This document shows, piece by piece, positions 24,690-34,551 of a DNA stretch of 64,000 bases. Within the stretch, counting starts at the first letter, position 1. Each line of letters begins with the position of its first letter. Below the pieces are notes generated by a model, which worked only from the letters and a program-made list of their open reading frames with translations, did not search any database and was not told where the DNA came from. This stretch comes from Vicia villosa (lineage: Eukaryota > Streptophyta > Magnoliopsida > Fabales > Fabaceae). Both the position numbers and the translations under genes were made by a program. The stretch lies in NCBI RefSeq assembly GCF_029867415.1, contig NC_081185.1, positions 110,540,913 through 110,604,912 of the forward strand, written 5' to 3'.

Positions 24690-25204
24690 ATGCATTTATT
24701 TTTTTTGTTCTTCCCCTCATTTCATCCAAATATATTGATACGACACATAAAATATAATGCATATAATTGTTCCCTGACCTCTTCTTCTCATTCTTTCACA
24801 ATCTGCCAAGTCTCTTTCACTCTTCCATTAACAAGCACCGGCGGTGGTGATTTCGGTGCCGTTTCGGTGAACGGCCGGAGGGAGATCGATTGGAGATCCG
24901 CACCGGTGCCGGAGGATGGTCTGTTGCGGCTTTGTGGAGGTGGGAGATTCAGTGCGTCTTGGTTGCTTCGTCGTACTTCTTGGCGTCTCGGTCTAAAAAT
25001 TCATGTGATCGAAGCTGTAGGGAATCTGGATCTGCTTTTGCGGCGGAACGGAGATATGGTGGGTCGCGACCTCGAGACGCCATCAAAGACAGTTGCTGTG
25101 CAAAGCGAGATGCGCGGTCGGACTGGTGTTCTGCGGATCTGGACCGTGACTTTTTCTTCCTTTTCTTTTCCTCTATTTTCGTTACTGAGTTGATGTTTTT
25201 CTAA
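24690..25204 (+). other. Isolated GC-rich patch with overlapping open frames
   Basis: Between about 24830 and 25150 base composition jumps well above that of the surrounding AT-rich DNA, with many CpG dinucleotides. Two overlapping plus-strand frames are open: 24690-25193 (167 codons) and 24890-25204 (104 codons). Neither translation resembles a family I recognise, and both owe their length partly to composition. It may be a captured gene exon, a 5' untranslated region or part of a retroelement. I do not call a protein. Confidence 0.4.
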
Positions 25205-26180
25205 TCATCATTTTATAAAAGATCTTCATTATTTTCACACGATTGTTTTAAGTTTCGAATTTAAATAGATAATAATTATCCAATGAATTACTATTAAAAA
25301 ATATTAAATCACAAGCCCCAAGTTTAATATCTATTTTTTATTACTATTATTAATATTATTAATATTATTAATATTTAATTTTTGGAATTTTTAAAATCAA
25401 AAATTTAATATTTATGATATATTTTATTTTAAATCCTAAACCCTAAATATTTTAATTAAATCATCATTTATTAACTTTAATTTATAGTTCTTACACAACA
25501 GTGATGGTTACTACTTTTTTAAATATTTTTTAATTAAAAAATTAGAAATTAAATTAAATTCATTCTCATATTCATTATGATTATTTTTAAAATATATCAT
25601 TAAATATTTATTTAATATATGATCATAAAATTATATAATATCAATAGAATCCATAAATTTATAATACATAAGAATTTTAAAATTAAAAGCATGTCCGACG
25701 GGCCGAACCTTTTTTTCTAACGGGCCGACAAAATATTTACTTAAATTGAACAGATATTATATTATAGATCATATGTTCTAACGGGGCGACAAAATATTTT
25801 AGTTTATGCGACCCGTACGAACACACGGGTAGATGACTATTTAATTATTTTATTTATTTTTGAACTAAACTATACATTTTTGACGGGTCGAGATTAGTTA
25901 ATTTATATATCTTTTATATACTTTCTTAACCATCATTATACTATATATTTATTTATTATTTATAATGATAAAAATCATTTATTTATACTATATTTATTTA
26001 TTAATAGTCATTGAGTGTTTTAAATACTTACAAATAAAAATCAATCAGAGTAATAACTACTATCCTAGAATAATTGTTGTAATAATTAGTCATCGGGTAA
26101 TACTTTCAATTATAACTATTATACTCATTCACTATTCACGTGGAAAGATTTTTTCAAAAAATCTGCATTCAAAAATTGGA
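25205..26180. other. AT-rich stretch with a Helitron-like hairpin
   Basis: No gene is supported. The repeated words CGGGCCGA (25699, 25724) and GGGGCGACAAAATATTTTAG (25784) lead to a hairpin at 25811-25830. Confidence 0.35.
25811..25842 (+). mobile_element. Possible Helitron 3' terminus
   Basis: GCGACCCGTACGAACACACG continuing to GGT forms a short stem (ACCCGT/ACGGGT). It is followed six bases later by CTATT, close to but not matching the Helitron terminal CTRRT. Plant Helitrons often end with just such a GCGACCCGTGCG-type hairpin. No matching 5' end was found. Confidence 0.3.
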
Positions 26181-26484
26181 GTATGACAAACATTAATACA
26201 AACAAACACCATCATTTACATTGTTATAGTGAAAGATTCCAAAAACTTAAGGCCATTTTCATTTTGATCCATGTAGGTTTTACTTTATCTATTATTTTGC
26301 AATTTTATAAATCGAGAAAACATGATATGCTTTTGCATGATTGGCATGATAAAAATGAAAATAAATATAATGCACCTACATTGAACTTGTAGTGGCGAAC
26401 CATAACATCCACAGATAATGGAAGCAAACATGCTGCTTGTAACAGCACAATTCAAAATTGCGCCCCCTCCATAACAATCCTTTA

Positions 26485-27261
26485 GGGTGTGTTTGGTTCG
26501 AGGTAGAGCGAGAGGAGGGAGGGGAGGGAATATTTAAAATAAAATGTGTTTGGTTCAATTTTTAGGAGGGGAGAGGAGGAGAGGGGAGGGGAGCAAAATC
26601 CCTCCAAATGACACTTTTTGCGTTCCCCTGAATCGGGAGATTCGGAGGGGAGGGGAGGGGATCTGAGTTTTAATATTAATTAAATTAATATCTTTACTAA
26701 AATATCCTCAATTTTATTTTATTATTTTAAAAATATTATTTTCTTTCATGTTCCTAATTTTCTTTTTGTGATTTTTTCTCGATTGGTTCTCAGCCTTCCA
26801 TCAACTTATTATAATTATTCTTCACCTTCAAATTATTTTTTATTTTTTTATTTAATAAAAATTATAACTACTATAGTTTTTTTGTTTTTTTTATTATAAT
26901 TTATTTTATGTATTCAGGAGTTGTTATCAACGCATAGTTTATTTTGTGTCGAGAGTTATAAGTACTCATTTTTTTAATATTATGCTATAAGTTATGACTT
27001 TTTAATCACTCAGTTATACAAATATTATTTCCAAGAAAATATTTATGAAATTTTTATAATTGAATATCATATCACTAATATAAAATTACAAGGATAAAAT
27101 TGTAAATTATTATTAAAATCTCTCCCCTCCCCTCGTGAACCAAACATATTTTTAAACGAAATCCCTTCCCTCCCCTCCCCTCCCCTCGTTTGAACCAAAC
27201 ATATATATAATTACAAAAAATCCCTCCCCTCCCCTCCCCCTCAGTTGAACCAAACAGACTC
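26485..27261. mobile_element. PIF/Harbinger-like MITE, 777 bp, with G-rich/C-rich ends
   Basis: The left end GGGTGTGTTTGGTTC and the reverse complement of the right end, GAGTCTGTTTGGTTC, are terminal inverted repeats flanked by TTA on both sides (26482-26484 and 27262-27264). The subterminal regions hold runs of GAGGGG on the left and CCCCTC on the right, repeated several times and punctuated by further GTTTGGTTC/GAACCAAAC words. The interior is AT-rich without an open frame. Confidence 0.78.
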
Positions 27262-27305
27262 TTAGAGTTTTATATATCTCAACTCAACAAAGAAATGTTG
27301 CTAGA

Positions 27306-27332
27306 CACTACTAGAAAAAGTTGAAATAGCCA
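27306..27332. mobile_element. CACTA-type terminus at the left border of the viral insertion
   Basis: CACTACTAGAAAAAG is a typical plant CACTA (En/Spm) element end. It directly precedes the viral sequence, and subterminal-type CACTA motifs appear just after the viral sequence at 34543-34620. Confidence 0.5.
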
Positions 27333-27347
27333 CGAAAATTTAAAATA

Positions 27348-27755
27348 ATGTCATTATCTGAAGAAATTGATGTGATGTATAAAGATTTAAATAACACAAT
27401 GAATGAAATAAATAAAAATATTATATTATTAATAGAAAATACCAATAGAATTGCAGATTATACCTTTAATAAAATAAAAAATGGTCTTAATGAAATAAAT
27501 AATATACATGAAACCCTTGATGAAATTAATAGAGATAAAGAAATTGATGAAGATATAAATATTCAATAAATTAGAAAAATTCTTTATCAATTAGAAACCT
27601 TGTTAAAACATGAAGAAAGTAATAGAAGTATAACAATAAAAGATTTAGAAGAAATATTAGTTAGAACAAAAGAAGTAAACCAACTAAAAGTAGTTAAACA
27701 AGAACCTATAACTACATTTATGTTAATAAACCCATCATCTTCATGGAGGGGATAA
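27348..27755 (+). pseudogene. Viral small ORF upstream of the coat region, coiled-coil-like
   Basis: An open stretch from 27348 (ATG) to a TAA at 27567-27569 continues in the same register of residues after the stop to about 27755. It is rich in Asn, Ile, Glu and Lys with heptad-like hydrophobic spacing (IADYTFNKIKNGLNEI), consistent with a coiled coil. By position it could be a virion-associated-type protein or the N-terminal extension of the coat ORF. Family membership is not established. It is interrupted, so non-functional as it stands. Confidence 0.5.
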
Positions 27756-29189
27756 AAACTGAATACATAGAAGCATTAAGAAGATCTAATGATATTGAAG
27801 AAATTAGACAATTGATGGAACAACTACAAATAATAGAAGAAGAAAATAAACAAGTAGAAAAAATAGAAAAAAAAAATAGAAACTAAGGAAGAGAATAAAG
27901 AAGTAATATTAAATTATAATTCTTCCGAAATAGGATCTGAATTAGATATAGACGAAATATTTATGGAAAAAGGAGAAACAAGTAATTCTAAACAAAAAAG
28001 AAAACGTGAAGAGAGTGGGAATCCTCATAGTTCTTGGGAAAACTATGAAAATGAAACTATGAGTCAAAGAGGTTATGCAAAGGCTAGTGGAAAATGGACA
28101 AAAGTTGCAGAAGAATTTAAACCTTATTATGAAGAAACTAAATCTAAAAAATTATTAAACTTAGACTGTGTAAGAAATCCAGAGGATATACTACAAAGAT
28201 GGTCTAATGATATGATTATGCTTATAGAAACCGATGAAAAATTTTCTAAGATAAACCTAATGGATGTCAAGAATTTAATAGCTTATAGAACAACAGGAAA
28301 TGTGCTGAAATTCTTAACAAGTATTAATGATGAAACATGGAATCAATATATAGGAATTGTAGAAAATAATAATCAACAATTTGCTAAACTAATAATGGAA
28401 TTAATATATAAAGAATTCATAGGCTACAACATTCTTTAACATAAAACAGAAGTAAATAAACTTTTGCGAGAAAAGGTAGAAATTCATCTAATTAATATGC
28501 AGATATGTAATATGTGTGAAATATATAGTTTCATTTGTGAGTATAAAAAATACTATTATGAATTAGATAATGAGACTAGGGAAATATATAGAGGAATCTT
28601 TATATCCAAGTTACCATACCCACTTAGTGCAAAAATAAGAGATATATGAAAATCCCAACCAATTGAATTAGGTGATAGCTTAGGAGAAATTATTCAAATC
28701 TTATATAATGAATTAAGACGACAATGCATAAAGAGTACAAGAGCTAAACAATTAAATAGAGGTAGAACCTCACTTTGTTGTGATATACCAGAGATAGAGC
28801 AACCGGAAAATTATGGTTGTAATCAACGAAGTAGAAAAAGTTATAAAAGAAAACATAAATTAAGAAAAACTTATCCAAGAAAAAAGGCCTATAAAAATAC
28901 TAGAAGAAAGTATTTTAGAAAGAGAAAACAAACACCTAAAAAATATTGTCCAAAAGGAAAAAAGAAATGCGTATGTTGGATATATATGCAATGTAGAAGG
29001 TCATTATGTCAATGAATGTCCAACAAAGAAAGAAAAGGATGTTAAAGAAAAATCCAAACTAATAAAGAAAGTATATAAAATATATAATTTAGAACCATTA
29101 GAAGATGAACTAAGTGATTCTGACTGTAGTGTATATGAATATATAGAGGATGAATTATCTTCAGAAGAAATAGAATCTGAATAGTACAT
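27756..29189 (+). pseudogene. Caulimovirid coat protein region (broken)
   Basis: An acidic N-terminal part (to about 27960) precedes an open stretch at 27963-28439 containing the coat core, with QRWSNDMIML and DETWNQYIGIV. A stop at 28437-28439 is followed by another open stretch, 28464-28649, carrying a KLPYPLSAKI motif typical of caulimovirid coat cores. Next comes a very basic stretch (28830-28960) and a CCHC zinc knuckle encoded at 28968-29019, with a frame change inside it between the second Cys and the rest. An acidic tail ends at a TAG (29181-29183). This order, core then basic region then knuckle then acidic tail, is the family pattern. At least two stops and one frame break disable it. 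Confidence 0.8.
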
Positions 29190-29640
29190 ATATCAAAATT
29201 AAAATTGAAAAAGAAAACAAAGAAACTGAAGCCTATATAGATACAGGAGCAAGTATTTGTATAGCAACCAAAGCATTATTTAGTAAATGGAAAAGATTAG
29301 AAAAACCATTAAAGATTCAAATAGCAGATGGCTCAATACACCTACTAAATTGGGTAGCTACAAGAATTACTTTATATATTGAAAATAAATTATTCATAGT
29401 ACCTACAATATATCAACAAGAAACAGGGTTAGATATAATAATAGGAAATAATTTCTTACGATTATAAGCACCATTTTGCCAATACTTAGAGTATATATCG
29501 ATTAAGGCTCCATATATTAAAGGAAAACAACTGAAAGAAATTATAGATATCCCTATTATTCATTTCCTCACAAACAATTTATTCAAGAAAACAATCAGAG
29601 CTCTCTAGACTAAAACGTGATGAAATTATAGATTTAGTTT
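29184..29640 (+). pseudogene. Caulimovirid aspartic protease region of the polymerase ORF
   Basis: The retropepsin active site DTGAS is encoded at 29240-29254 within AYIDTGASICIA. It is followed by the downstream GLDIIIGNNFL pattern near 29430-29460, which corresponds to the second conserved strand of retroviral-type proteases. A stop follows immediately at 29464-29466, and further breaks separate this part from the reverse transcriptase. In caulimovirids this domain is the N-terminal part of the polymerase polyprotein and matures it; this copy cannot be read through. Confidence 0.8.
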
Positions 29641-29648
29641 GTAGAAAA

Positions 29649-31119
29649 ATGCGTTATGCATTAATTAATTTAGAACCAGGAAGAAAAATCTCAATACATA
29701 TTAAAGAACTATTAGATAAAGTGTGTAGTGAAAACCCACTAGATCCTAAAATTAATAATAAAAACATGGAACTAGTTGAATTGAAATTAAAAGACCCAAC
29801 AAAAGAAATTAAATGTAAACCTATGATATACACAAAACAAGATAGAGATGAATTTGCTGAAGATATTAAGCAAATGTGTGAAAAAGGATTAATAAGACCA
29901 TCAAAAAGTAAACATTCAGCACCAGCATTTTATGTTGAAAAATCATAATGAGATTAAAAGAGGAAAGAGAAGGGTGGTAATTAATTATAAACAAATAAAT
30001 GATGCTATGGAAGGTGATGCGTATTTTCTTCCAAGAAATGATTTAACTATCGAAAGAGTTAGAAATATGAATTGGTTTAGTACTTCTGATTGTAAATCTG
30101 GATTTTATCAAATAAGATTGTCAGAAGAATCTAAAGCTTTAACAGCATTTAGTTGCTCTCAAGGTCAATATGAATGGAATGTTCTTCCAATGGGAATGAA
30201 ACAATCACCAGGTATTTTCCTATGCAGGATGGACTCTATCCTTAAAGAATTCAAAGATTTTTGTCTTATTTATATTGATGATATATTAGTTTTTTCAAAT
30301 AAGGATCTAGATGATCACTTTAAAAAGGTAGAATTAGTACTTAATAGGTGTTTAGAACATGGAGTAGTATTAAGTAAGAAAAAAGCTATAGTAGCTCAAA
30401 ATAAAATCAATTATTTAGGATTAGAAATTAAAAAAGGGAAAATAATAATGCAAAAACATGTATTAGAAAAACTTCAAAATTTTCCCACTAAACTAAAAGA
30501 CAAAAAGGAATTACAAAGATTTCTTGGATTACTAACATATATTTCAAATGATGGTTTTATTAAAAATCTTGCAGCTGAAAGAAAATTACTTCAACAAAAA
30601 CTTAAGAAGGATGCTATTTGGTCATGGACCGAAGAAGACGAAATACTTATTACTAAATTGAAATATTTATGTCGAGATCTTCCTGAATTATATCATCCAT
30701 CAGATGTAGATCTAATTATTATTGAAACTGACGCATCAAATGAATGTTGGGGAAGTGTTGTGAAGGCTAAGCCCCCTGGCCAAAAGAAAAAATTACTATG
30801 CAGATATATGTCTGGAACCTTTTCAGACACCGAAATTAATTATCCTACTCATGAAAAAGAAACATTAGCATTAATTCGGATGTTAGAAAAACATCAAATT
30901 TATGTTCTTGATAAAGAATTTATTGTTAGAACCGATTCTACTTATGTTGCAGGTTTCAAAAATATTAATCATAAAGGAACTTACAAGCAAGGCAGACTTA
31001 TAAGATGGCAGATGAAACTAGCCGAATATAATTACTCAATTACTCACATTAAAGGCAAAAAAAACGTACTTGCAGATATACTTTCTAGAGAATGGAACGA
31101 ATCTCAGAAGACATTTTGA
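29649..31119 (+). pseudogene. Caulimovirid reverse transcriptase and RNase H (frame-broken once)
   Basis: Two open stretches, 29649-29948 and 29932-31119, lie in different frames and together span the polymerase. The first holds the N-terminal RT segment up to the KHSAPAFYVE motif. The second holds the palm with QYEWNVLPMGMKQSP, the catalytic YIDD at 30271-30282, then the connection and an RNase H domain (IETDAS at 30724, HEKETLAL, RTDS, and a final DILSRE). The long 395-codon second stretch shows decay has been modest. The polymerase copies the terminally redundant RNA into DNA. The break near 29940 and the upstream stops make it non-functional as one protein. Confidence 0.92.
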
Positions 31120-32383
31120 AACAACAATTGGAGTTAAAAGAAGCATTAAGAATTCACAAAATAAAAGAGCAAGAACTGATTGGAAAGGAAGTGGAATTAA
31201 TCGATAAGGAAATAAAAATTATAAAATCTCAACTTAGAATGAAAAATCCACTTGAAGAGATTAAATTAAAAGAACCTAAGAAATGGTATGCATTATTTAA
31301 CGGACCATTTCCAGGAATTTATGATGAATGGTATAAAGCAACCCCTCACTGTACAAAAATCTCAGGAGTTATTTATAAAGGGTATGCCACCAAAGAAGAA
31401 GCTGAAAAAACAATGAATGATCATAGAGAATCAGAAAAATCAAGAAAAGAGATTTATCTTGGCCCAAGAACTTTTCAGAAACAACAAAGAATACTGCACC
31501 AGAAAGAACATCCATGAAAATCTTAGGAAGAATCCCCTCTTCCCTGGATAATTTGCCAATTATGTCTCGAAAAGAGTATGAAAATCAGGTTAAATTCTCT
31601 GAAGAAAAATTTAAGGAGAATTTAAAAAGACTTACTTACTGGACCGAGAAAGAAAATACTAATTGTTTCTATATGGTGGATAGAAAGCTTTTTGGAGTAA
31701 AAGCTATAATCACCCCAGGAGCATCCCAGTTACTAACATTTAATATGTTCTAATTTGGACTTATTGAATGCCTTTATTTAAGTAAAAATCTGGAAGAAAT
31801 TAATCTTTTCCCATATAATTTTAAAGAATCAGTCCAGAATTTTAAAAAGAATATTGCTGGAGAAAGAAATATTTATTTAAAATTTTATTCAGCCTATCCG
31901 GATTTTACAACGAATAAACCAGCCAAGCACTTTGTCTTCATTGGAGTAAGTAATAATCAATTTCCGTTAAGAGATGACTCAAAAGAAGAAATGTATGAGG
32001 ATGATCACTTAAATATAATTTTATCTAATCAACTTTCAAGCATATTCTTTCAATGTCAAGCTATTGGAAAGAATTCATGTGTGAAAGTATTGTACAAAGC
32101 ACCTAATCTCCTACTACTAAGCAAGACAAGTGGAAAAGCAATAAAAGATAGAGATATCCATCTATTGACATCTTTTGAGCTACCATTCTATGCATTTAAT
32201 AAGGAGACAATGAATTATAAGCCATGTGTACTTAAGGAGTTATGTTCAAGTATAAAAAAGAGTGAAAATCATGCATGTGAAAGATGTTTTCAAGAAAAAG
32301 ATGCCGTGGAAGTGACCAACTGTCTAGAAAAGTCCATGTGTCTTAAGGATGAGGACAAGGAGGAACCAATAATAGAGTCATGA
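31092..32383 (+). pseudogene. Caulimovirid transactivator/viroplasmin ORF (interrupted)
   Basis: The first open stretch (31092-31517) overlaps the end of the polymerase by 28 nt, a usual arrangement. It encodes the RNase HI N-terminal-like fold seen in caulimovirid transactivators (FNGPFPGIYDEW and GYATKEEAE, about 31278-31410). Open stretches at 31514-31753 and 31991-32383 continue it, separated by a stop at 31751-31753 and at least one frame change. The product forms viroplasms and drives reinitiation on the polycistronic viral RNA in the family. The C-terminal part has clustered Cys residues near 32240-32340. The final stop lies inside the first 36-bp repeat of the intergenic region. Confidence 0.8.
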
Positions 32384-32475
32384 AGATGAGGATAAAGGAA
32401 AACAATAATAGAGTCATGAAGATGAGGATAAGGGGAAGCAATAATAGAGTCATGAAGTAGATAAAGAGTAAAGTC
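32368..32475. repeat. 36-bp direct repeats upstream of the viral promoter
   Basis: The unit AATAATAGAGTCATGAAGAT starts at 32368, 32404 and 32440; the third copy diverges after about 20 bp. The repeats lie about 140-210 bp upstream of the TATA box, where caulimovirid promoters carry enhancer elements. Confidence 0.85.
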
Positions 32476-32579
32476 ATTTGTCATGTAGTATTTAAGTATC
32501 TTAAATAAGTGGTACTATAGATGAATAGTACTATGTATTATTGTGAATAGAAAATAATATTATAATGTGTGTTTAGAGC

Positions 32580-32587
32580 TATAAATA
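32580..32587 (+). promoter_or_regulatory. Putative TATA box of the viral pregenomic RNA promoter
   Basis: TATAAATA lies in the only large non-coding region of the viral genome (32384-32904), followed by a purine-rich GGGAAGAGAAGAG tract. Position and context fit the pregenomic RNA promoter of caulimovirids. Confidence 0.55.
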
Positions 32588-32904
32588 AGTGCTTCTACAA
32601 TGGGAAGAGAAGAGTTGTAGAAAACAACCTTTGTGTAAGTTTCTCTTTAGAAACATATGCTAATCCTTTAGGATTTAGCTTGGCACCTTTTGTGTGCATT
32701 GTTGTAACATAAACTTATATCAATAATACCATGTTTACACTTATTCAAGAATCATTCAATTAAATTACACAACATATATATCTATTAATCAACTATCTCA
32801 CATAAACTTACGGAAGCAGCAGTGGACCAAAATTTCAGAAGAAATCATGATCAGGTATAATTTCTTTATTTACTTACTTTTATTAAGTGTTATAATTTTC
32901 TTAT

Positions 32905-33849
32905 ATGTCTAGCATAACAAAAATGGAAAAAGAAATAGTAAATGATATAGAACATTTACATATTACTGAAGAAGATGGAAATTATGAAGGAAGTATTTTA
33001 ATAGATCCAACCTTATTTCAAAAAATACAAAAGGAAGACTTAGATTTAACTAAGGATGCAAATATGAAAGGAAAAGATAGAATTGGAGGAATAATGAAAA
33101 GATTTAACCAAAAGGATAATATTATATATTATGGTAAAATAATTAATGAAACACCAACTGATATAGCAGATGCCCAAGGACAAACCTATATACAATTATT
33201 AAATAAAAAGAAACTCATGGAACTGAAGAAAAATATAAAGAAAGATGAACATAGAAATAAAATAGGATATATTCATATAGGAGCAGTGCAAGTATTAATC
33301 AAAGCAACTTTTCAAGAAGGAATAAATTCTCCAGTGGAACTAATATTAAAAGATGATAGAATTACAGACCCATTAGATAAAATACTTGGAGTAGTAGAAG
33401 GAAATTTAGCTTATGGTAAACTAAAATTTGAAATACATCCAAATATTGGAATACCTTTAAATACTCAAAGATTAGAGCAAACTTTAACTCTTGAACACAA
33501 ATTCCTTAGAGGAAATTTAATGAGATCAGGAGATAAAATATTTTCAATCACTTATTGTGTTAATTATGCATTAACTAATTCTCACCATAGTATTACCTTT
33601 AGAAATAATAATAATAGAATTGATATTCCAAGTCTTTTTGAAGATATAGGAAAAATTTATTATCCAAAGAAAAATGAAATAACTGAGCTAGGAACTTTTA
33701 TGAATAAATCAAAGTTTTTAGAGTTAAGAAAAAATCAAATACCAAAACCACTTAGATTTTATGAACCTGAAAAAATTGAAGAAAGTGATATTGATAAACT
33801 TTCAAACCAAATAAAAGACTTAACAACATATTTAAAAAATAGATTATAA
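32905..33849 (+). CDS. Caulimovirid movement protein (30K superfamily), open frame retained
   Basis: A 314-codon open frame starts with ATG right after the intergenic region. The core carries the highly conserved caulimovirid movement motif HIGAVQVLIKATF with SPVELILKDDRI, then GNLAYGKLKFEIHPNIG at about residues 170-190. The C-terminal part ends in a lysine-rich helix-like stretch. In the family the protein forms tubules through plasmodesmata. It is the longest viral frame here without an internal stop, unlike coat, protease and transactivator. Length is close to that of related movement proteins. Whether it is transcribed is unknown, and an open frame in an integrated copy does not show function. 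Confidence 0.88.
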   Translation: MSSITKMEKEIVNDIEHLHITEEDGNYEGSILIDPTLFQKIQKEDLDLTKDANMKGKDRIGGIMKRFNQKDNIIYYGKIINETPTDIADAQGQTYIQLLNKKKLMELKKNIKKDEHRNKIGYIHIGAVQVLIKATFQEGINSPVELILKDDRITDPLDKILGVVEGNLAYGKLKFEIHPNIGIPLNTQRLEQTLTLEHKFLRGNLMRSGDKIFSITYCVNYALTNSHHSITFRNNNNRIDIPSLFEDIGKIYYPKKNEITELGTFMNKSKFLELRKNQIPKPLRFYEPEKIEESDIDKLSNQIKDLTTYLKNRL

Positions 33850-33860
33850 ATTTAAACAAA

Positions 33861-34190
33861 ATGAATATTGCTGAATTTAGTATAAAAGAAAAAGAAAAAG
33901 AAATAGTTTTAAAAATAAAAGAAATAGATATAACTTATTTTGATAATATTGAAAATAAAGAGAAAGATTTTTATGAAAAACTAAGATGTATTTGGAAATT
34001 TACTTTACCAAATGACTTAAAAACAAAAATATGTAAAGAATATGGTAAATTATGTGCACAAGCTATACTTTTTGAAAATGAAATAGATTATGCACTAGAA
34101 AGTGATATAAATTATATTTTATTAGTTGAAAGTTTTTATGATGATGAATTTATAATAGACTTAGCTTTAATAGAAAATGATGAAATTTGA
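33861..34190 (+). CDS. Viral small ORF, 109 codons, function unknown
   Basis: An open frame starts 11 nt after the movement protein stop. The product is rich in Glu, Lys and Ile, acidic toward its C-terminus, with no motif I recognise. Position between movement protein and primer site is where caulimovirids carry small accessory genes such as transmission-helper-type proteins, but sequence gives no support for that assignment. Codon and base use match the neighbouring viral frames. Confidence 0.6.
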   Translation: MNIAEFSIKEKEKEIVLKIKEIDITYFDNIENKEKDFYEKLRCIWKFTLPNDLKTKICKEYGKLCAQAILFENEIDYALESDINYILLVESFYDDEFIIDLALIENDEI

Positions 34191-34264
34191 GACTATTTTG
34201 ATGATGATTAAGCTAATAAAAATAAATTATAAAATTATTTCAATAAATAATGAGGTATCATTTT

Positions 34265-34276
34265 TGGTATCAGAGC
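34265..34276 (+). promoter_or_regulatory. tRNA-Met primer binding site of the viral genome
   Basis: TGGTATCAGAGC is the exact complement of the 3' end of plant initiator tRNA-Met, which primes minus-strand DNA synthesis in caulimovirids. It sits in the gap between two small viral ORFs and not in the promoter region. Confidence 0.88.
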
Positions 34277-34323
34277 ACTAAGATTCAAATTAATTAAATA
34301 TAAAAAAAAATTAAAACTAGAAA

Positions 34324-34551
34324 ATGAGTATAGTTAATGAAAGGTTGCGAATTATAGAACTTAATAGTTTAATTAAAAGAACAAGAGGTCACATAAAAAT
34401 ATTATATGATAGACTAGATTATTATTTAATAATAGGAATTGATTTTGAAATTGAAAGAATTACCAAACACCTTTTAGAATACGAAAATAAATTAGATTTT
34501 TATAAATCAAGGTTAAAAGAACTAAATGCATATAAAAATATCCGTCACTGA
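34324..34551 (+). CDS. Viral small ORF downstream of the primer site, possibly end-truncated
   Basis: A 75-codon open frame of viral composition, Leu/Glu/Lys/Arg-rich and helix-prone, unrecognised. Its last codons probably run past the viral/host junction at about 34541-34545 into CACTA-type sequence, so the natural C-terminus may be lost. In the circular genome it would adjoin the small ORF at 27348. Confidence 0.5.
   Translation: MSIVNERLRIIELNSLIKRTRGHIKILYDRLDYYLIIGIDFEIERITKHLLEYENKLDFYKSRLKELNAYKNIRH

Larger units (their letters stand above)
27333..34545 (+). mobile_element. Endogenous pararetrovirus (Caulimoviridae), one permuted genome length
   Basis: About 7.2 kb of very A-rich plus-strand coding sequence contains every hallmark of a caulimovirid. 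There is a coat protein region with a CCHC knuckle, an aspartic protease (DTGAS), a reverse transcriptase (YIDD), RNase H, and a transactivator/viroplasmin domain. There is also a non-coding promoter region, a 30K-type movement protein and a tRNA-Met primer site (TGGTATCAGAGC). In a circular genome the movement gene precedes the coat gene; here it lies at the right end, so the copy is circularly permuted, opened between the small ORF at 34324 and the small ORF at 27348. Stops and frame breaks run through coat, polymerase and transactivator, so the copy as a whole is defective. A separate transactivator and movement gene fit Caulimovirus/Soymovirus-like genera; genus is not assigned. Confidence 0.9.

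Noticed and set aside
29004..29189. Minus-strand serine-rich frame in the virus
   Set aside because: Antisense shadow of the acidic tail of the coat region.
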